DNA of 64,000 nt from Ruminococcus sp. HUN007 (GTDB lineage Bacteria; Bacillota; Clostridia; Oscillospirales; Ruminococcaceae): assembly GCF_000712055.1 (NCBI RefSeq), contig NZ_JOOA01000001.1, positions 558,001-622,000 of the forward strand, in the 5' to 3' direction. Both the position numbers and the translations under genes were made by a program. Position 1 is the stretch's first letter; every line of letters starts with the position of its first letter. Below the pieces are notes generated by a model. It was not told where the DNA came from and made no database searches. It was given only the letters and a program-made list of their open reading frames with translations. Of the stretch, positions 43,119-52,660 are shown piece by piece.

Positions 43119-44705
43119 TCAAGCCCCCTTACTTTTCAGTACAACAGAAAAAGACGTACCTGTATTCTTTTCCGAATCCACATTTATAGTTCCGCCGTAT
43201 TTATTCACAATACTTCGGACCTGATACAAACCTGTACCATGTCCGCTGCCTTTAGTAGTATATCCGTTTTCATATATCTTACCGATATCCTCTTCTGATA
43301 TTCCTTCACCAGTATCATCCGTATTTATTATAAGAGTTCCTGAATCAGTAAAAATACCTACTGACAGTTCTTTCGGCGGTTCGTCTTTCAGGTTCATGGA
43401 ATCCATAGCATTTTCAATAAGATTACCGATAACAGTTACAAGATCTCCTGACGGAAGCGATATATCTTTTCTTGACAGATGACTTCCCGGTTCAAGACTG
43501 AACTGTATATCCAGTTCAGAAGCTCTGGCATATTTTCCAATCAGAAGTGCCGCCACTGACGGATCTTCAATATTTTTCATTATATTATGAATAATATTCT
43601 GCTGAATAGATGTTATACCGGAAATATACTCACATGCTTTTTTATTTTCACCCATATGGATAAGTCCGAGGATCACGTGCAGTTTATTGGTGAAATCATG
43701 ATTATTCGCCCTCATAGATTCAACAAGATACCGGACGCCGGAAAGATCCTCCATAAGCTTGGTAAATTCCGTCCTGTCTCTGAGAATACACAGTCCTCCG
43801 TATACTTCAGAATTCTTGGAAAGCGGAAACAAATCTGCAAGTATATCCGCTCCGTTTGAGCTGCATACTGATATACTGTTGAGTTTTTCACCTTCAAGAA
43901 CAGATGAAACAGGCAGATCCTGCGTGATATCTGATAATAAACTGCTCTGCTGATTTTCCGGTATGTCAAACATTTTTTCTGCAGCCTTATTCATATAGAC
44001 AACTGTTCCCTCTTTATCAAATTCAATAATTCCTTCTTCGAGTGATTCAAGGATATTGTTTCTGAGTGAATACATAGCTGAGAATTTATCCGGCTCATAG
44101 CCCTGAAGCTGATTTTTTATGTTATCTGCAAGTCTGCGTGAGAGAATAACGGAAAGTATAATAAGAAATACAGCTGAAAGCAGATGAATGAGTATGATCG
44201 TAATTATACGGTGCCTGATATTATCAGTGAGCATGACAGCCAGAACAAAGCCTTTATAATTGCCGTCTTCATCATAAACAGCGGCATACGCACGTCTCTG
44301 TGGTCCTGACGGTCCGGTATCAGAGGTTACATACAGACGGCCTGACGATGAAAAATCCGGAATCGTGCCGTCGTATGCAGTTCCTATAAGTTCAGGATTT
44401 GAATGATATCTTCTTATATTATCCGAATCAATAACAGATATGACATCTATACTTAAAAGTGATTTTTTCAGACTGTCAAGATAATCGGTCATGGAATACA
44501 AATCAGACTCATTACCTTCATCTTCTGTCATAAAACGCGACTGAGCAATAGTCTGAGCCATATTCTCAAGGTTTTCATCGATTCTCATTATATCTATTCT
44601 TACATTTACAGCAATGCTTATCAGCGTTATACAAAGTGTTGACACCGCAACCAGAACACTCATGGTTTTTATAAACCTGCTTCGGATGTTTCCCGTTTTT
44701 CTCAT
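43119..44705 (-). CDS. Sensor histidine kinase, CitA/DcuS type
   Basis: A 528-residue kinase. TM1 (SVLVAVSTLCITLISIAVNV) and TM2 (IITIILIHLLSAVFLIILSVIL) bracket a PASp sensor (SLLSIDVISVIDSDNIRRYHSNPELIG) characteristic of citrate/C4-dicarboxylate sensors. A cytosolic PAS follows (LEEGIIEFDKEGTVVYMNKAAEKMF), then the H-box NHDFTNKLHVILGLIHMG and ATPase boxes NLIENAMDS, TGEGISEEDIGKIYENGYTTKG, GTGLYQVRSIV. Likely senses an external organic acid. Confidence 0.9.
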   Translation of the reverse strand: MRKTGNIRSRFIKTMSVLVAVSTLCITLISIAVNVRIDIMRIDENLENMAQTIAQSRFMTEDEGNESDLYSMTDYLDSLKKSLLSIDVISVIDSDNIRRYHSNPELIGTAYDGTIPDFSSSGRLYVTSDTGPSGPQRRAYAAVYDEDGNYKGFVLAVMLTDNIRHRIITIILIHLLSAVFLIILSVILSRRLADNIKNQLQGYEPDKFSAMYSLRNNILESLEEGIIEFDKEGTVVYMNKAAEKMFDIPENQQSSLLSDITQDLPVSSVLEGEKLNSISVCSSNGADILADLFPLSKNSEVYGGLCILRDRTEFTKLMEDLSGVRYLVESMRANNHDFTNKLHVILGLIHMGENKKACEYISGITSIQQNIIHNIMKNIEDPSVAALLIGKYARASELDIQFSLEPGSHLSRKDISLPSGDLVTVIGNLIENAMDSMNLKDEPPKELSVGIFTDSGTLIINTDDTGEGISEEDIGKIYENGYTTKGSGHGTGLYQVRSIVNKYGGTINVDSEKNTGTSFSVVLKSKGA

Positions 44706-44742
44706 CTTCAGATATTCTCTCCTTATTTCAGAATCATCATAT

Positions 44743-46613
44743 GATTAGAGCGTCAAAACAGCGATTTTGACTTTTCAAAATTCCAATAGAATCTTGAAAA
44801 TTTAATATTATTACAAATTATGGATATATCGAAACGTAAATCTCAATATTTAGTAGCTTTCCTTACTCATTTTTCAGGCTATTACCGCATTTTGGGCGCG
44901 GCATGCCGAGCCTTGCATGAATTTGCAAAACTTCTGGATGTTCATAGCAGTTACTTTAGCTCCAAAGAATAGTTTCTTTCGAATCATACCTCTTGCCGGT
45001 ATTTTGTCAACATGATATTTTCTTCGAAGAATGGATGGAAGTGATTCAACACCATTTCGGAATTTAGTTAAGTCACTAAATTCTTTTGTAGAACGTTTTC
45101 TCTGTTGCTGAGCTCTGTTTTTACTTTTTAATGAGACTGTTTTCTTACAAACCTTTACTCTCAAGTTAGGTTTACATTCATTAAAGTGTGGACAGTTTTC
45201 GCACTTTTCTTTATCGAAGGATGCTACACACTGCCCTGTCTTTTTATTGTAGCTGCAGCTTATTGGTTCATGTCCTCCGGGACACTTTAAGATCTGTGTT
45301 CCGTCTTCACTGAATTCAAAATCAGCATTGATATCTGGTGTTTCTTTACCAGTAAGATTAGTGTTTACAATTTCAATGTTTTTTTGATTTTGCTAATGCT
45401 TCATCAGCTGTATATGCACCGTCAGCTACTATTACTGTGCGGTCGTCTTCCGGCTGAGAATTCATTCTTTCCATTGCATCATTGATGAATTTCTTATCAC
45501 TGTAATTGTTTGCTTCAAACTGAAAATCAGTTACAAGCGTATCACCGTTTTCATTTGATGATTCTACTAAATTTGCAGCGTATCCTATATGATTTTTACC
45601 TGCTTTATGGCGAAATGTTGCTTCCGGATCCGCAGGATTCTGAAGTATTGAAGAATCCATACTTGAATCGTCTGCATCTTTAAGCTGACGGATTCCGTTA
45701 GGATATATGTTAGTCTGCTCATTGAGAAAGCGTACCAGCAATTTATATGCACTGCTGTCTTCAATATCTTCATCACACAGGTTCATCAGAATTTTTGCAT
45801 CTTCAAGAATAGTTACAATCTTGCTATCAACAGATTCACTACGATTATGATATACTACTTTATTTCTGTCATCTACATCAGCATAATGCATGTATTCCAA
45901 AGGCACTTCTGCATTACTGCGTTTCATCTCTTTTACAAGGTTTGAAACACATGTATAAAGCAGTTCGAGACGCGACATTTTCTTCACATTTGCAGATATC
46001 ATCATGCTATCCATACGTTTAAGATGATGATCTATTCCCATAACAAGCGCCATAACATCTGTTATTTCTTTTTCCGTATTTTGTATGAGATCTATTCCTG
46101 TTTCAATTTCATACATTGCTAATCTTTCACGAAATCTTCCAAGACTTCTGTCACTAAGGGGCTGTTCATCAAATGATGTTGTGTGAAGTGCATACTGATA
46201 TCTTATGTCAAACAGCAATGATTCAAGAAATTCATCATCGGACTGTCCTGTTAGCTGCTGAATGAATATTGCGCCTACGAGAACGTTTACCGGAGTATTT
46301 GGACGCGATAATTTTTCGCTGTAAAGAACCGCATACGGTGTTTCATCTATTGCAGGAAATACTTTTTCAGCAAATACTTTTGCCCATGATTTTTCTAAAA
46401 ATCTGCGTTCTCTTTCTGTTAAATTCAGCGTGGAATCGAACATTGATATTTGTTCATTCCTTAAATCGTTTGCTACGAATGACATTTCTTTTTCCTCCGA
46501 AATTTGATACTTCTATTGTACCATATTTCGCGTTTTCATTTGTTGTAATAATATTAAATTTTCAAGATGCTTTTGTTGGCTCAGATTGGTCTTACCCTTT
46601 TGACGCCCGAATC
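44743..46613 (-). mobile_element. IS1182-like insertion sequence, copy 1
   Basis: A 1871-bp element. Terminal inverted repeats GATTAGAGCGTCAAAA and GATTCGGGCGTCAAAA match at 14 of 16. It is flanked by a 7-bp direct repeat ATCATAT (44736-44742; 46614-46620). It carries one transposase gene, broken by one extra A relative to copy 2. Confidence 0.92.
44874..46485 (-). pseudogene. IS1182-like DDE transposase, frameshift at A7
   Basis: Same protein as in copy 2 (536 residues), but the tract at 45379-45385 has seven T on the plus strand where copy 2 has six. The first frame ends ALAKSKKH and the remainder continues in another frame to 44874. Domains as in copy 2. If the extra base is an assembly error, this copy is active. 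Confidence 0.9.
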
Positions 46614-46851
46614 ATCATATAAGAATTATAGCATATTTTCAATGTCTTTTGAACAGACTATGACTTTTGTAAGTAAAAAAAAACGAGGCCGTATCACGTA
46701 TTTTCCGCCAACAGAAGCAGTTTTACCAGATCCTTTAGTTACTTTTGAAGATGCCGTTTAAACTTTTCTATGTTATATAGTTTCATATAATTGCCAGTTC
46801 ACTTCCTTTGTATTAAAATATAATCAAAGAAACAGAAAGGATCTGATAAAG
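46614..46851. other. Gap with possible gene remnant
   Basis: An open stretch ends at 46761 (KKRGRITYFPPTEAVLPDPLV then TFEDAV). It looks protein-like but has only a short upstream frame interrupted near the IS, so it may be the tail of a gene cut by the insertion. No clear start or family. Confidence 0.35.
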
Positions 46852-47187
46852 ATGAATACATTCGCAAGTATAATGGAAATGATGATGGTGGTTTGCTTCG
46901 GAATATCATGGCCGCTCAACATCGTAAAAGCATGGAACTCAAGAACCGCAAAAGGAACAAGTTTACTGTTCTATTCTTTCATTTGGATCGGTTATGCATT
47001 CGCTCTCATAGGAAAGTTTATTACAATACACAATAACGCACCAGCTCCGTGGTATGAAACCGTTCACTGGTATGTTATGTTCTTCTATGTACTGAACGTT
47101 ATTATGGTAACAGCAGGTATAGGAATCTATTTCAGAAACAAAATTATCGACAGCAAATCAGGCAGACTTGAATTAAAAGCCTCTTAA
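46852..47187 (+). CDS. SemiSWEET/PQ-loop-like membrane protein
   Basis: A 111-residue protein with three helices (about 5-22, 39-57, 70-95). FGISWPLNIVKAWNSRTAKGTSLLFYSFIWIGYAFALIGK has the Pro and topology of a PQ-loop repeat, so a dimer could form a small sugar or solute channel. AAAGGATC precedes the ATG. It is followed by an SGNH-like gene after 20 bp, probably in one operon. Confidence 0.75.
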   Translation: MNTFASIMEMMMVVCFGISWPLNIVKAWNSRTAKGTSLLFYSFIWIGYAFALIGKFITIHNNAPAPWYETVHWYVMFFYVLNVIMVTAGIGIYFRNKIIDSKSGRLELKAS

Positions 47188-47207
47188 ATAAGAAAGGAGT
47201 AATCATT

Positions 47208-47858
47208 ATGGAAAACACAATCAAAACAGGCCTTTTCAGCAGAAGAAAAGACATCACACTCACATCAACAGATGCCGTATCTTCCAAACCTGAAGTTCCG
47301 GAAATATATTCAGCACAGACTGAAAAATATATAAAGCTCAACAGAATCGCACAGAATAACGGAATCGTCCTTTTAGGTTCAGATTTCTTCAACAGCATGC
47401 CGGCCTGTGAACTGAAACAGGCATTAGGATTCGACTGTTGCCTTTACAACAGAAGTTTTGACGGTCTCACAGCTGCAGATTCTGAAGCTGTCTATACAAA
47501 TGTGATCGCTGATATGCATCCGTCAAAAATTCTTATCCAGCTTGGTGAAACTGATCTTGAACGCGGATTCAGATCTATTCCTGAAATAATCAGTTCATAC
47601 AGAAACCTTATTGCTTCGATCAGAAAACACGATAGAAAATGTGAAATAGTTATCGTTTCAGTATGCGAAAACAATTCAGGTATCCAGCCGGAAGAATTCA
47701 ACAAGCAGCTTGAAAAGCTTGCTGATGAAAATAAATGCAGTTTTGCTGATATCAGTGCAGCATTTTCAAATGATGCTCCTGACATCAAGGCTTTCAGTCT
47801 CCTTAAGCGTTTTATGCGCGACAGGATCACATTCTGCGAAGCTATGAATATGATATAA
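47208..47858 (+). CDS. SGNH/GDSL hydrolase-like protein
   Basis: A 216-residue protein. GIVLLGSDFFNSMPACELKQAL corresponds to the GDS block with the order G-S-D, YNRSFDGLTAADSE to the second block and LIQLGETDLERG to the third (GxND replaced by GETD). The final D-x-x-H is not evident, so activity is uncertain. No signal peptide. AAAGGAG upstream. Confidence 0.65.
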   Translation: MENTIKTGLFSRRKDITLTSTDAVSSKPEVPEIYSAQTEKYIKLNRIAQNNGIVLLGSDFFNSMPACELKQALGFDCCLYNRSFDGLTAADSEAVYTNVIADMHPSKILIQLGETDLERGFRSIPEIISSYRNLIASIRKHDRKCEIVIVSVCENNSGIQPEEFNKQLEKLADENKCSFADISAAFSNDAPDIKAFSLLKRFMRDRITFCEAMNMI

Positions 47859-47880
47859 CCACTCCAAAAAATATAAAAAG

Positions 47881-47927
47881 CCAGCATATTATTTCACGTT
47901 TATGTGATAATGATATGCTGGTTTTTT
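47881..47927. terminator. Strong hairpin terminator
   Basis: CCAGCATATTATTTCAC pairs with GTGATAATGATATGCTGG (small bulge), then TTTTTTG; A-rich on the other side. It serves the convergent genes at 47858 and 47969. Confidence 0.85.
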
Positions 47928-47968
47928 GTTATAGTGACGCACAAAAGACTTATACGTTCAACATAATT

Positions 47969-49564
47969 CTATACAATTCCTTCAAAAATGACCTTTCCGT
48001 TAATATTAAGGCGTTCAACTCCCGGTTTCTTATTACTGTTAAAACTGAAACTCAGTAAATATCCTGTATCAAGTCCGAAACGATCAAGATATTCACATAT
48101 CTGTTTCTCTCCTTTTTCATTGTACCGGTCTCCGTGCCAGATTTTCAGTTCGATCACATATCTTCTTCCGAGATAGTGGATCACAACATCCATACGACGA
48201 TGATCTCTTGTCTGTTCCTCAACGCTGTATGTTCCGGTACCGTTGATAATCGGAGCAAGATATGTTAAGAACCGTTCTCGGCCTTCTTCTTCAAGAAATT
48301 TCTCATTATCATCCTTATGAATGATGTTATGATCTCTGATAAAATGCTCCATTATTTTCGGAACATTCAGCCATCCGTTTTCATCTATAAATATAGATCT
48401 GGAGTCAGAAGCACTTTTCCTAAGATCTGAATTCTTTCTGCTTTCGCCGATGAAATATACATACAACCGCATTTCAAAGATTCTGTTTGCAACAGCAACG
48501 GTATTATGATTATTATAGATAAATCCGTACATGCGCAGCTGTTTCTGTTCCTCATCATCAGGAAGATACGCAATAGTATCGCCTTTAAGTATGATATTTC
48601 TGAGCTGATCCTTAAGTTCAGGAGTTTTTTCAAGTTTTACCATTGCTGACTCAAAGAAAGAATTGTCCTCTGAAAGGATAAGACGGACTGCCTCATCTAT
48701 ACCGGCAACAGTCCATGCCTCAGAAAGAGAAGCGAAATATTTCGGAACAAGTTTCGTATCAATGATCTGACAAATACGGCTCACAAAATACGGGAATCCG
48801 TTTGTATATTTTCTTATTTCCTTTGCGATAACTGCCGTATTCATTCCGGTTTTATGATCAGATTCATATTCATCCAGCATTTTCATGATGCCTTCTTCAG
48901 GAAGACTCATGTCAATATCAAAATCTGTTGCGATATTCCACGGACTGTTTAGTTTATGTTCTTTTTCCGGTCTGATATTTAACTGAAGATGTTTTATATC
49001 ATGCACTCCGGCAAGTATAACTGAATGGAATGTAAGCGTGCCTTTGATATTACGGCTGGTATACCCATCCCTGAGCTGTGCAAGAAAATCAAGAAAGACC
49101 TGATTGTTTGATGCAGAGTCAACTTCATCGATAATCAGAACAACAGGTTTGTCGGAATTTTTAATCCATCTTTTGAAGATACGGAACAGATCATCCATCT
49201 TGACTTTTTCCACATCTGCATCGTTCAGTTTTTCAAGAACATCCAGTATATCTTCAGGAACAGGAACATCTTCAAATTCATGTAAATCAATGATCAGTCT
49301 GGCTAACGCCTGCGAAAAAACAGCTCCGTTTTCAAAAACATCCTTATCTATCCCCTGAAAATCCAGGAACAACACGAGATAATCATTCTGCAGAACCTTA
49401 TACAGTTCTGACAAAGTAGTCGTTTTTCCGTACTGTCTCGCACGATTGATCGTGAAATACTTTTTGTTATCAACAAGTTTTCTGATCTCATCTATTCTGT
49501 CCTGAATGTCAACCATATAGTGCTCATCAGGATTGCAGGCAGATGTCGTGTTGAACTCCTTCAT
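47969..49564 (-). CDS. AAA-like ATPase with C-terminal PD-(D/E)XK-type domain
   Basis: A 531-residue protein. FTINRARQYGKTTTLSELYKVL is a P-loop variant (RQYGKTT) and VVLIIDEVDSASNN the Walker B. FPYFVSRICQIID lies in the following winged-helix region. The C-terminus DHRRMDVVIHYLGRRYVIELKIWHGD (D...E-L-K) fits a PD-(D/E)XK fold. This is a second member of the mobile AAA/nuclease class also seen at 788-2368. Intact, monocistronic, function unproven. Confidence 0.82.
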   Translation of the reverse strand: MKEFNTTSACNPDEHYMVDIQDRIDEIRKLVDNKKYFTINRARQYGKTTTLSELYKVLQNDYLVLFLDFQGIDKDVFENGAVFSQALARLIIDLHEFEDVPVPEDILDVLEKLNDADVEKVKMDDLFRIFKRWIKNSDKPVVLIIDEVDSASNNQVFLDFLAQLRDGYTSRNIKGTLTFHSVILAGVHDIKHLQLNIRPEKEHKLNSPWNIATDFDIDMSLPEEGIMKMLDEYESDHKTGMNTAVIAKEIRKYTNGFPYFVSRICQIIDTKLVPKYFASLSEAWTVAGIDEAVRLILSEDNSFFESAMVKLEKTPELKDQLRNIILKGDTIAYLPDDEEQKQLRMYGFIYNNHNTVAVANRIFEMRLYVYFIGESRKNSDLRKSASDSRSIFIDENGWLNVPKIMEHFIRDHNIIHKDDNEKFLEEEGRERFLTYLAPIINGTGTYSVEEQTRDHRRMDVVIHYLGRRYVIELKIWHGDRYNEKGEKQICEYLDRFGLDTGYLLSFSFNSNKKPGVERLNINGKVIFEGIV

Positions 49565-49671
49565 TGAACATTTTCTCCCTTCATTTCAGATTGTCTGTTT
49601 TTTTATTATACCATTTTTGGAGTGGATAATTCAAGAGAATCATAAAAACGATGTTTTAAGGCTACGAAATT

Positions 49672-50431
49672 TTATATCAGATCAAGTGTACGCGTATCTT
49701 CCGATCCCATACAGAATTTATCGAGGACTTTTACGAAAAGCTCATCTTCCGGAACAACGTATTTAAACAGCGTCATGCATGATCGAAGCTTGTAGCAGTC
49801 CGGATCGCCGAATACCACCATCGGGTCGTTCTCGTCAATATCAAGGAGAATAGATGTTATCTCACGGAGACGTTCGCCGAGAACCGGGTGATCATAGTAA
49901 TCGCGTGCTTCGGTAAGATCCTTTATCGAAAAATACGCAGTTGTGGAACTCATTCCGAGTCCGGCTATCTGCGGGAACACATACCACATCCAGCAGGAAC
50001 ATTTCATACCGCGTTTTATTTCGGCAAGTGCAGTTTCATACGTGTCGCCGAAACCATATCCGCCATCATGTGCATCGATAAATCGCTGAAGCTCGGTGCA
50101 TCTCAGCTCGATTCCAAGAACGCCGTATTTCTCCTGATTCTCCTTTGAATAAAATGCATCCATATCCTCAGGAGCAGCATTTTCATCGGGTCCGTATCCG
50201 AATTTCTCCTTTGGAAATGCAGCAAACAGCTCTTTAAATGAACTGTATTTATGAAGTGCGGTAACACGGGTCTGGATTTTTTTCGCCGGATCATCCGTAA
50301 GAGAAAACTCAATAAAATCTCCCACGCTGACCTGCTGACATTTCTCATCGTTCAGACGAAGTTCAATAGTCTTGCTGCCTGATTTTATACTTTCAAACGG
50401 TTTTTGAATTTAATTTCATTTTATGAAGCAT
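49672..50431 (-). pseudogene. ASCH-like plus DUF1810 protein, frameshift at A5
   Basis: ATG 50431 follows GGGAGGAG and reads MLHKMKLNSK. Dropping one base from the 5-base tract 50401-50405 joins it to PFESIKSGSKTIELRLNDEK, the start of an ASCH-domain (PUA-like) protein. Next come VSVGDFIEFSL and MDAFYSKENQEKYGVLGIEL. The second half (LQRFIDAHDGGYGFGDTYETALAEIKRGMKCSCWMWYVFPQIAGLG...) is DUF1810. The fused form would be about 252 residues and bind nucleic acid or a nucleotide; exact role unknown. Confidence 0.8.
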
Positions 50432-50532
50432 GTTTTTTCTCCTCCCTTTGCAGTTCTTATGATTTTTTATTATACCATCCCGGACATCAATAATTCAATA
50501 GTAATATTTTGCGCCAGAGGCGCATTAAATTT

Positions 50533-50589
50533 GAAGCGGAGCCGCAGCTCCGCTTCCTCCTTTTATCGGAACGCCTTCGGCGTGCTATT
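50533..50589. repeat. AGCGGAGCC terminator plus CGGAACGCCTTCGGCGTGC palindrome
   Basis: The same two-hairpin combination as at 26586-26643: GAAGCGGAGC/GCTCCGCTTC, then ACGCCttcGGCGTG, ending at the stop codon of the YqiA remnant. Confidence 0.75.
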
Positions 50590-50682
50590 TTAACAAACTC
50601 CCTATGATATCCGAAAAATATTCCTTCAGCGGTAATGTAGCTCCGGAATGCTTTCCGCCAGGTACACTTCTGAAATTTGAAT
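50585..50682 (-). pseudogene. 3' part of a YqiA-like hydrolase split by IS copy 2
   Basis: Reads FRSVPGGKHSGATLPLKEYF then SDIIGSLLK and stop, clearly homologous to the end of the 35775-36365 protein. The upstream part continues across the IS at 52553-52640. The catalytic His lies in this fragment. Confidence 0.8.
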
Positions 50683-52552
50683 GATTCGGGCGTCAAAAGG
50701 GTAAGACCAATCTGAGCCAACAAAAGCATCTTGAAAATTTAATATTATTACAACAAATGAAAACGCGAAATATGGTACAATAGAAGTATCAAATTTCGGA
50801 GGAAAAAGAAATGTCATTCGTAGCAAACGATTTAAGGAATGAACAAATATCAATGTTCGATTCCACGCTGAATTTAACAGAAAGAGAACGCAGATTTTTA
50901 GAAAAATCATGGGCAAAAGTATTTGCTGAAAAAGTATTTCCTGCAATAGATGAAACACCGTATGCGGTTCTTTACAGCGAAAAATTATCGCGTCCAAATA
51001 CTCCGGTAAACGTTCTCGTAGGCGCAATATTCATTCAGCAGCTAACAGGACAGTCCGATGATGAATTTCTTGAATCATTGCTGTTTGACATAAGATATCA
51101 GTATGCACTTCACACAACATCATTTGATGAACAGCCCCTTAGTGACAGAAGTCTTGGAAGATTTCGTGAAAGATTAGCAATGTATGAAATTGAAACAGGA
51201 ATAGATCTCATACAAAATACGGAAAAAGAAATAACAGATGTTATGGCGCTTGTTATGGGAATAGATCATCATCTTAAACGTATGGATAGCATGATGATAT
51301 CTGCAAATGTGAAGAAAATGTCGCGTCTCGAACTGCTTTATACATGTGTTTCAAACCTTGTAAAAGAGATGAAACGCAGTAATGCAGAAGTGCCTTTGGA
51401 ATACATGCATTATGCTGATGTAGATGACAGAAATAAAGTAGTATATCATAATCGTAGTGAATCTGTTGATAGCAAGATTGTAACTATTCTTGAAGATGCA
51501 AAAATTCTGATGAACCTGTGTGATGAAGATATTGAAGACAGCAGTGCATATAAATTGCTGGTACGCTTTCTCAATGAGCAGACTAACATATATCCTAACG
51601 GAATCCGTCAGCTTAAAGATGCAGACGATTCAAGTATGGATTCTTCAATACTTCAGAATCCTGCGGATCCGGAAGCAACATTTCGCCATAAAGCAGGTAA
51701 AAATCATATAGGATACGCTGCAAATTTAGTAGAATCATCAAATGAAAACGGTGATACGCTTGTAACTGATTTTCAGTTTGAAGCAAACAATTACAGTGAT
51801 AAGAAATTCATCAATGATGCAATGGAAAGAATGAATTCTCAGCCGGAAGACGACCGCACAGTAATAGTAGCTGACGGTGCATATACAGCTGATGAAGCAT
51901 TAGCAAAATCAAAAAACATTGAAATTGTAAACACTAATCTTACTGGTAAAGAAACACCAGATATCAATGCTGATTTTGAATTCAGTGAAGACGGAACACA
52001 GATCTTAAAGTGTCCCGGAGGACATGAACCAATAAGCTGCAGCTACAATAAAAAGACAGGGCAGTGTGTAGCATCCTTCGATAAAGAAAAGTGCGAAAAC
52101 TGTCCACACTTTAATGAATGTAAACCTAACTTGAGAGTAAAGGTTTGTAAGAAAACAGTCTCATTAAAAAGTAAAAACAGAGCTCAGCAACAGAGAAAAC
52201 GTTCTACAAAAGAATTTAGTGACTTAACTAAATTCCGAAATGGTGTTGAATCACTTCCATCCATTCTTCGAAGAAAATATCATGTTGACAAAATACCGGC
52301 AAGAGGTATGATTCGAAAGAAACTATTCTTTGGAGCTAAAGTAACTGCTATGAACATCCAGAAGTTTTGCAAATTCATGCAAGGCTCGGCATGCCGCGCC
52401 CAAAATGCGGTAATAGCCTGAAAAATGAGTAAGGAAAGCTACTAAATATTGAGATTTACGTTTCGATATATCCATAATTTGTAATAATATTAAATTTTCA
52501 AGATTCTATTGGAATTTTGAAAAGTCAAAATCGCTGTTTTGACGCTCTAATC
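50683..52552 (+). mobile_element. IS1182-like insertion sequence, copy 2
   Basis: A 1870-bp element in the opposite orientation to copy 1 and apparently identical apart from one base in a poly-A tract. It is flanked by a 7-bp repeat TTTGAAT (50676-50682; 52553-52559). It interrupts a YqiA-like hydrolase gene. Confidence 0.93.
50811..52421 (+). CDS. IS1182-like DDE transposase
   Basis: A 536-residue transposase. The N-terminal DUF772-like region has VNVLVGAIFIQQLTGQSDDEFLESLLFDIRYQYAL and LSDRSLGRFRERL. The catalytic core has ALVMGIDHHLKRMDSMMI (first Asp), VIVADGAYTADEALAKSKN (second Asp) and a final region with CENCPHFNECKP. C-terminal RGMIRKKLFFGAKVTAMNIQKF supplies the last helix. GGAGG precedes the ATG. 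Intact. Confidence 0.92.
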   Translation: MSFVANDLRNEQISMFDSTLNLTERERRFLEKSWAKVFAEKVFPAIDETPYAVLYSEKLSRPNTPVNVLVGAIFIQQLTGQSDDEFLESLLFDIRYQYALHTTSFDEQPLSDRSLGRFRERLAMYEIETGIDLIQNTEKEITDVMALVMGIDHHLKRMDSMMISANVKKMSRLELLYTCVSNLVKEMKRSNAEVPLEYMHYADVDDRNKVVYHNRSESVDSKIVTILEDAKILMNLCDEDIEDSSAYKLLVRFLNEQTNIYPNGIRQLKDADDSSMDSSILQNPADPEATFRHKAGKNHIGYAANLVESSNENGDTLVTDFQFEANNYSDKKFINDAMERMNSQPEDDRTVIVADGAYTADEALAKSKNIEIVNTNLTGKETPDINADFEFSEDGTQILKCPGGHEPISCSYNKKTGQCVASFDKEKCENCPHFNECKPNLRVKVCKKTVSLKSKNRAQQQRKRSTKEFSDLTKFRNGVESLPSILRRKYHVDKIPARGMIRKKLFFGAKVTAMNIQKFCKFMQGSACRAQNAVIA

Positions 52553-52640
52553 TTTGAATTATCAAACAGATCCTTTGTGAACTGGTGATCTCCGAGAATC
52601 TCGTCTTCTTCACCGACAATACACCTCCGTTTCGTGCAAG
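52553..52640 (-). pseudogene. Middle part of the split YqiA-like hydrolase
   Basis: CIVGEEDEILGDHQFTKDLF then DNSK ends at the IS junction and continues in the 50.6-kb fragment. It aligns with CCIVGDADEIIDTNDFTERL of the intact paralogue. A stop codon lies just upstream and the first half of the gene is absent, so the gene was damaged beyond the IS insertion. Confidence 0.75.
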
Positions 52641-52660
52641 GCACTTATATGGTTTTGCTG

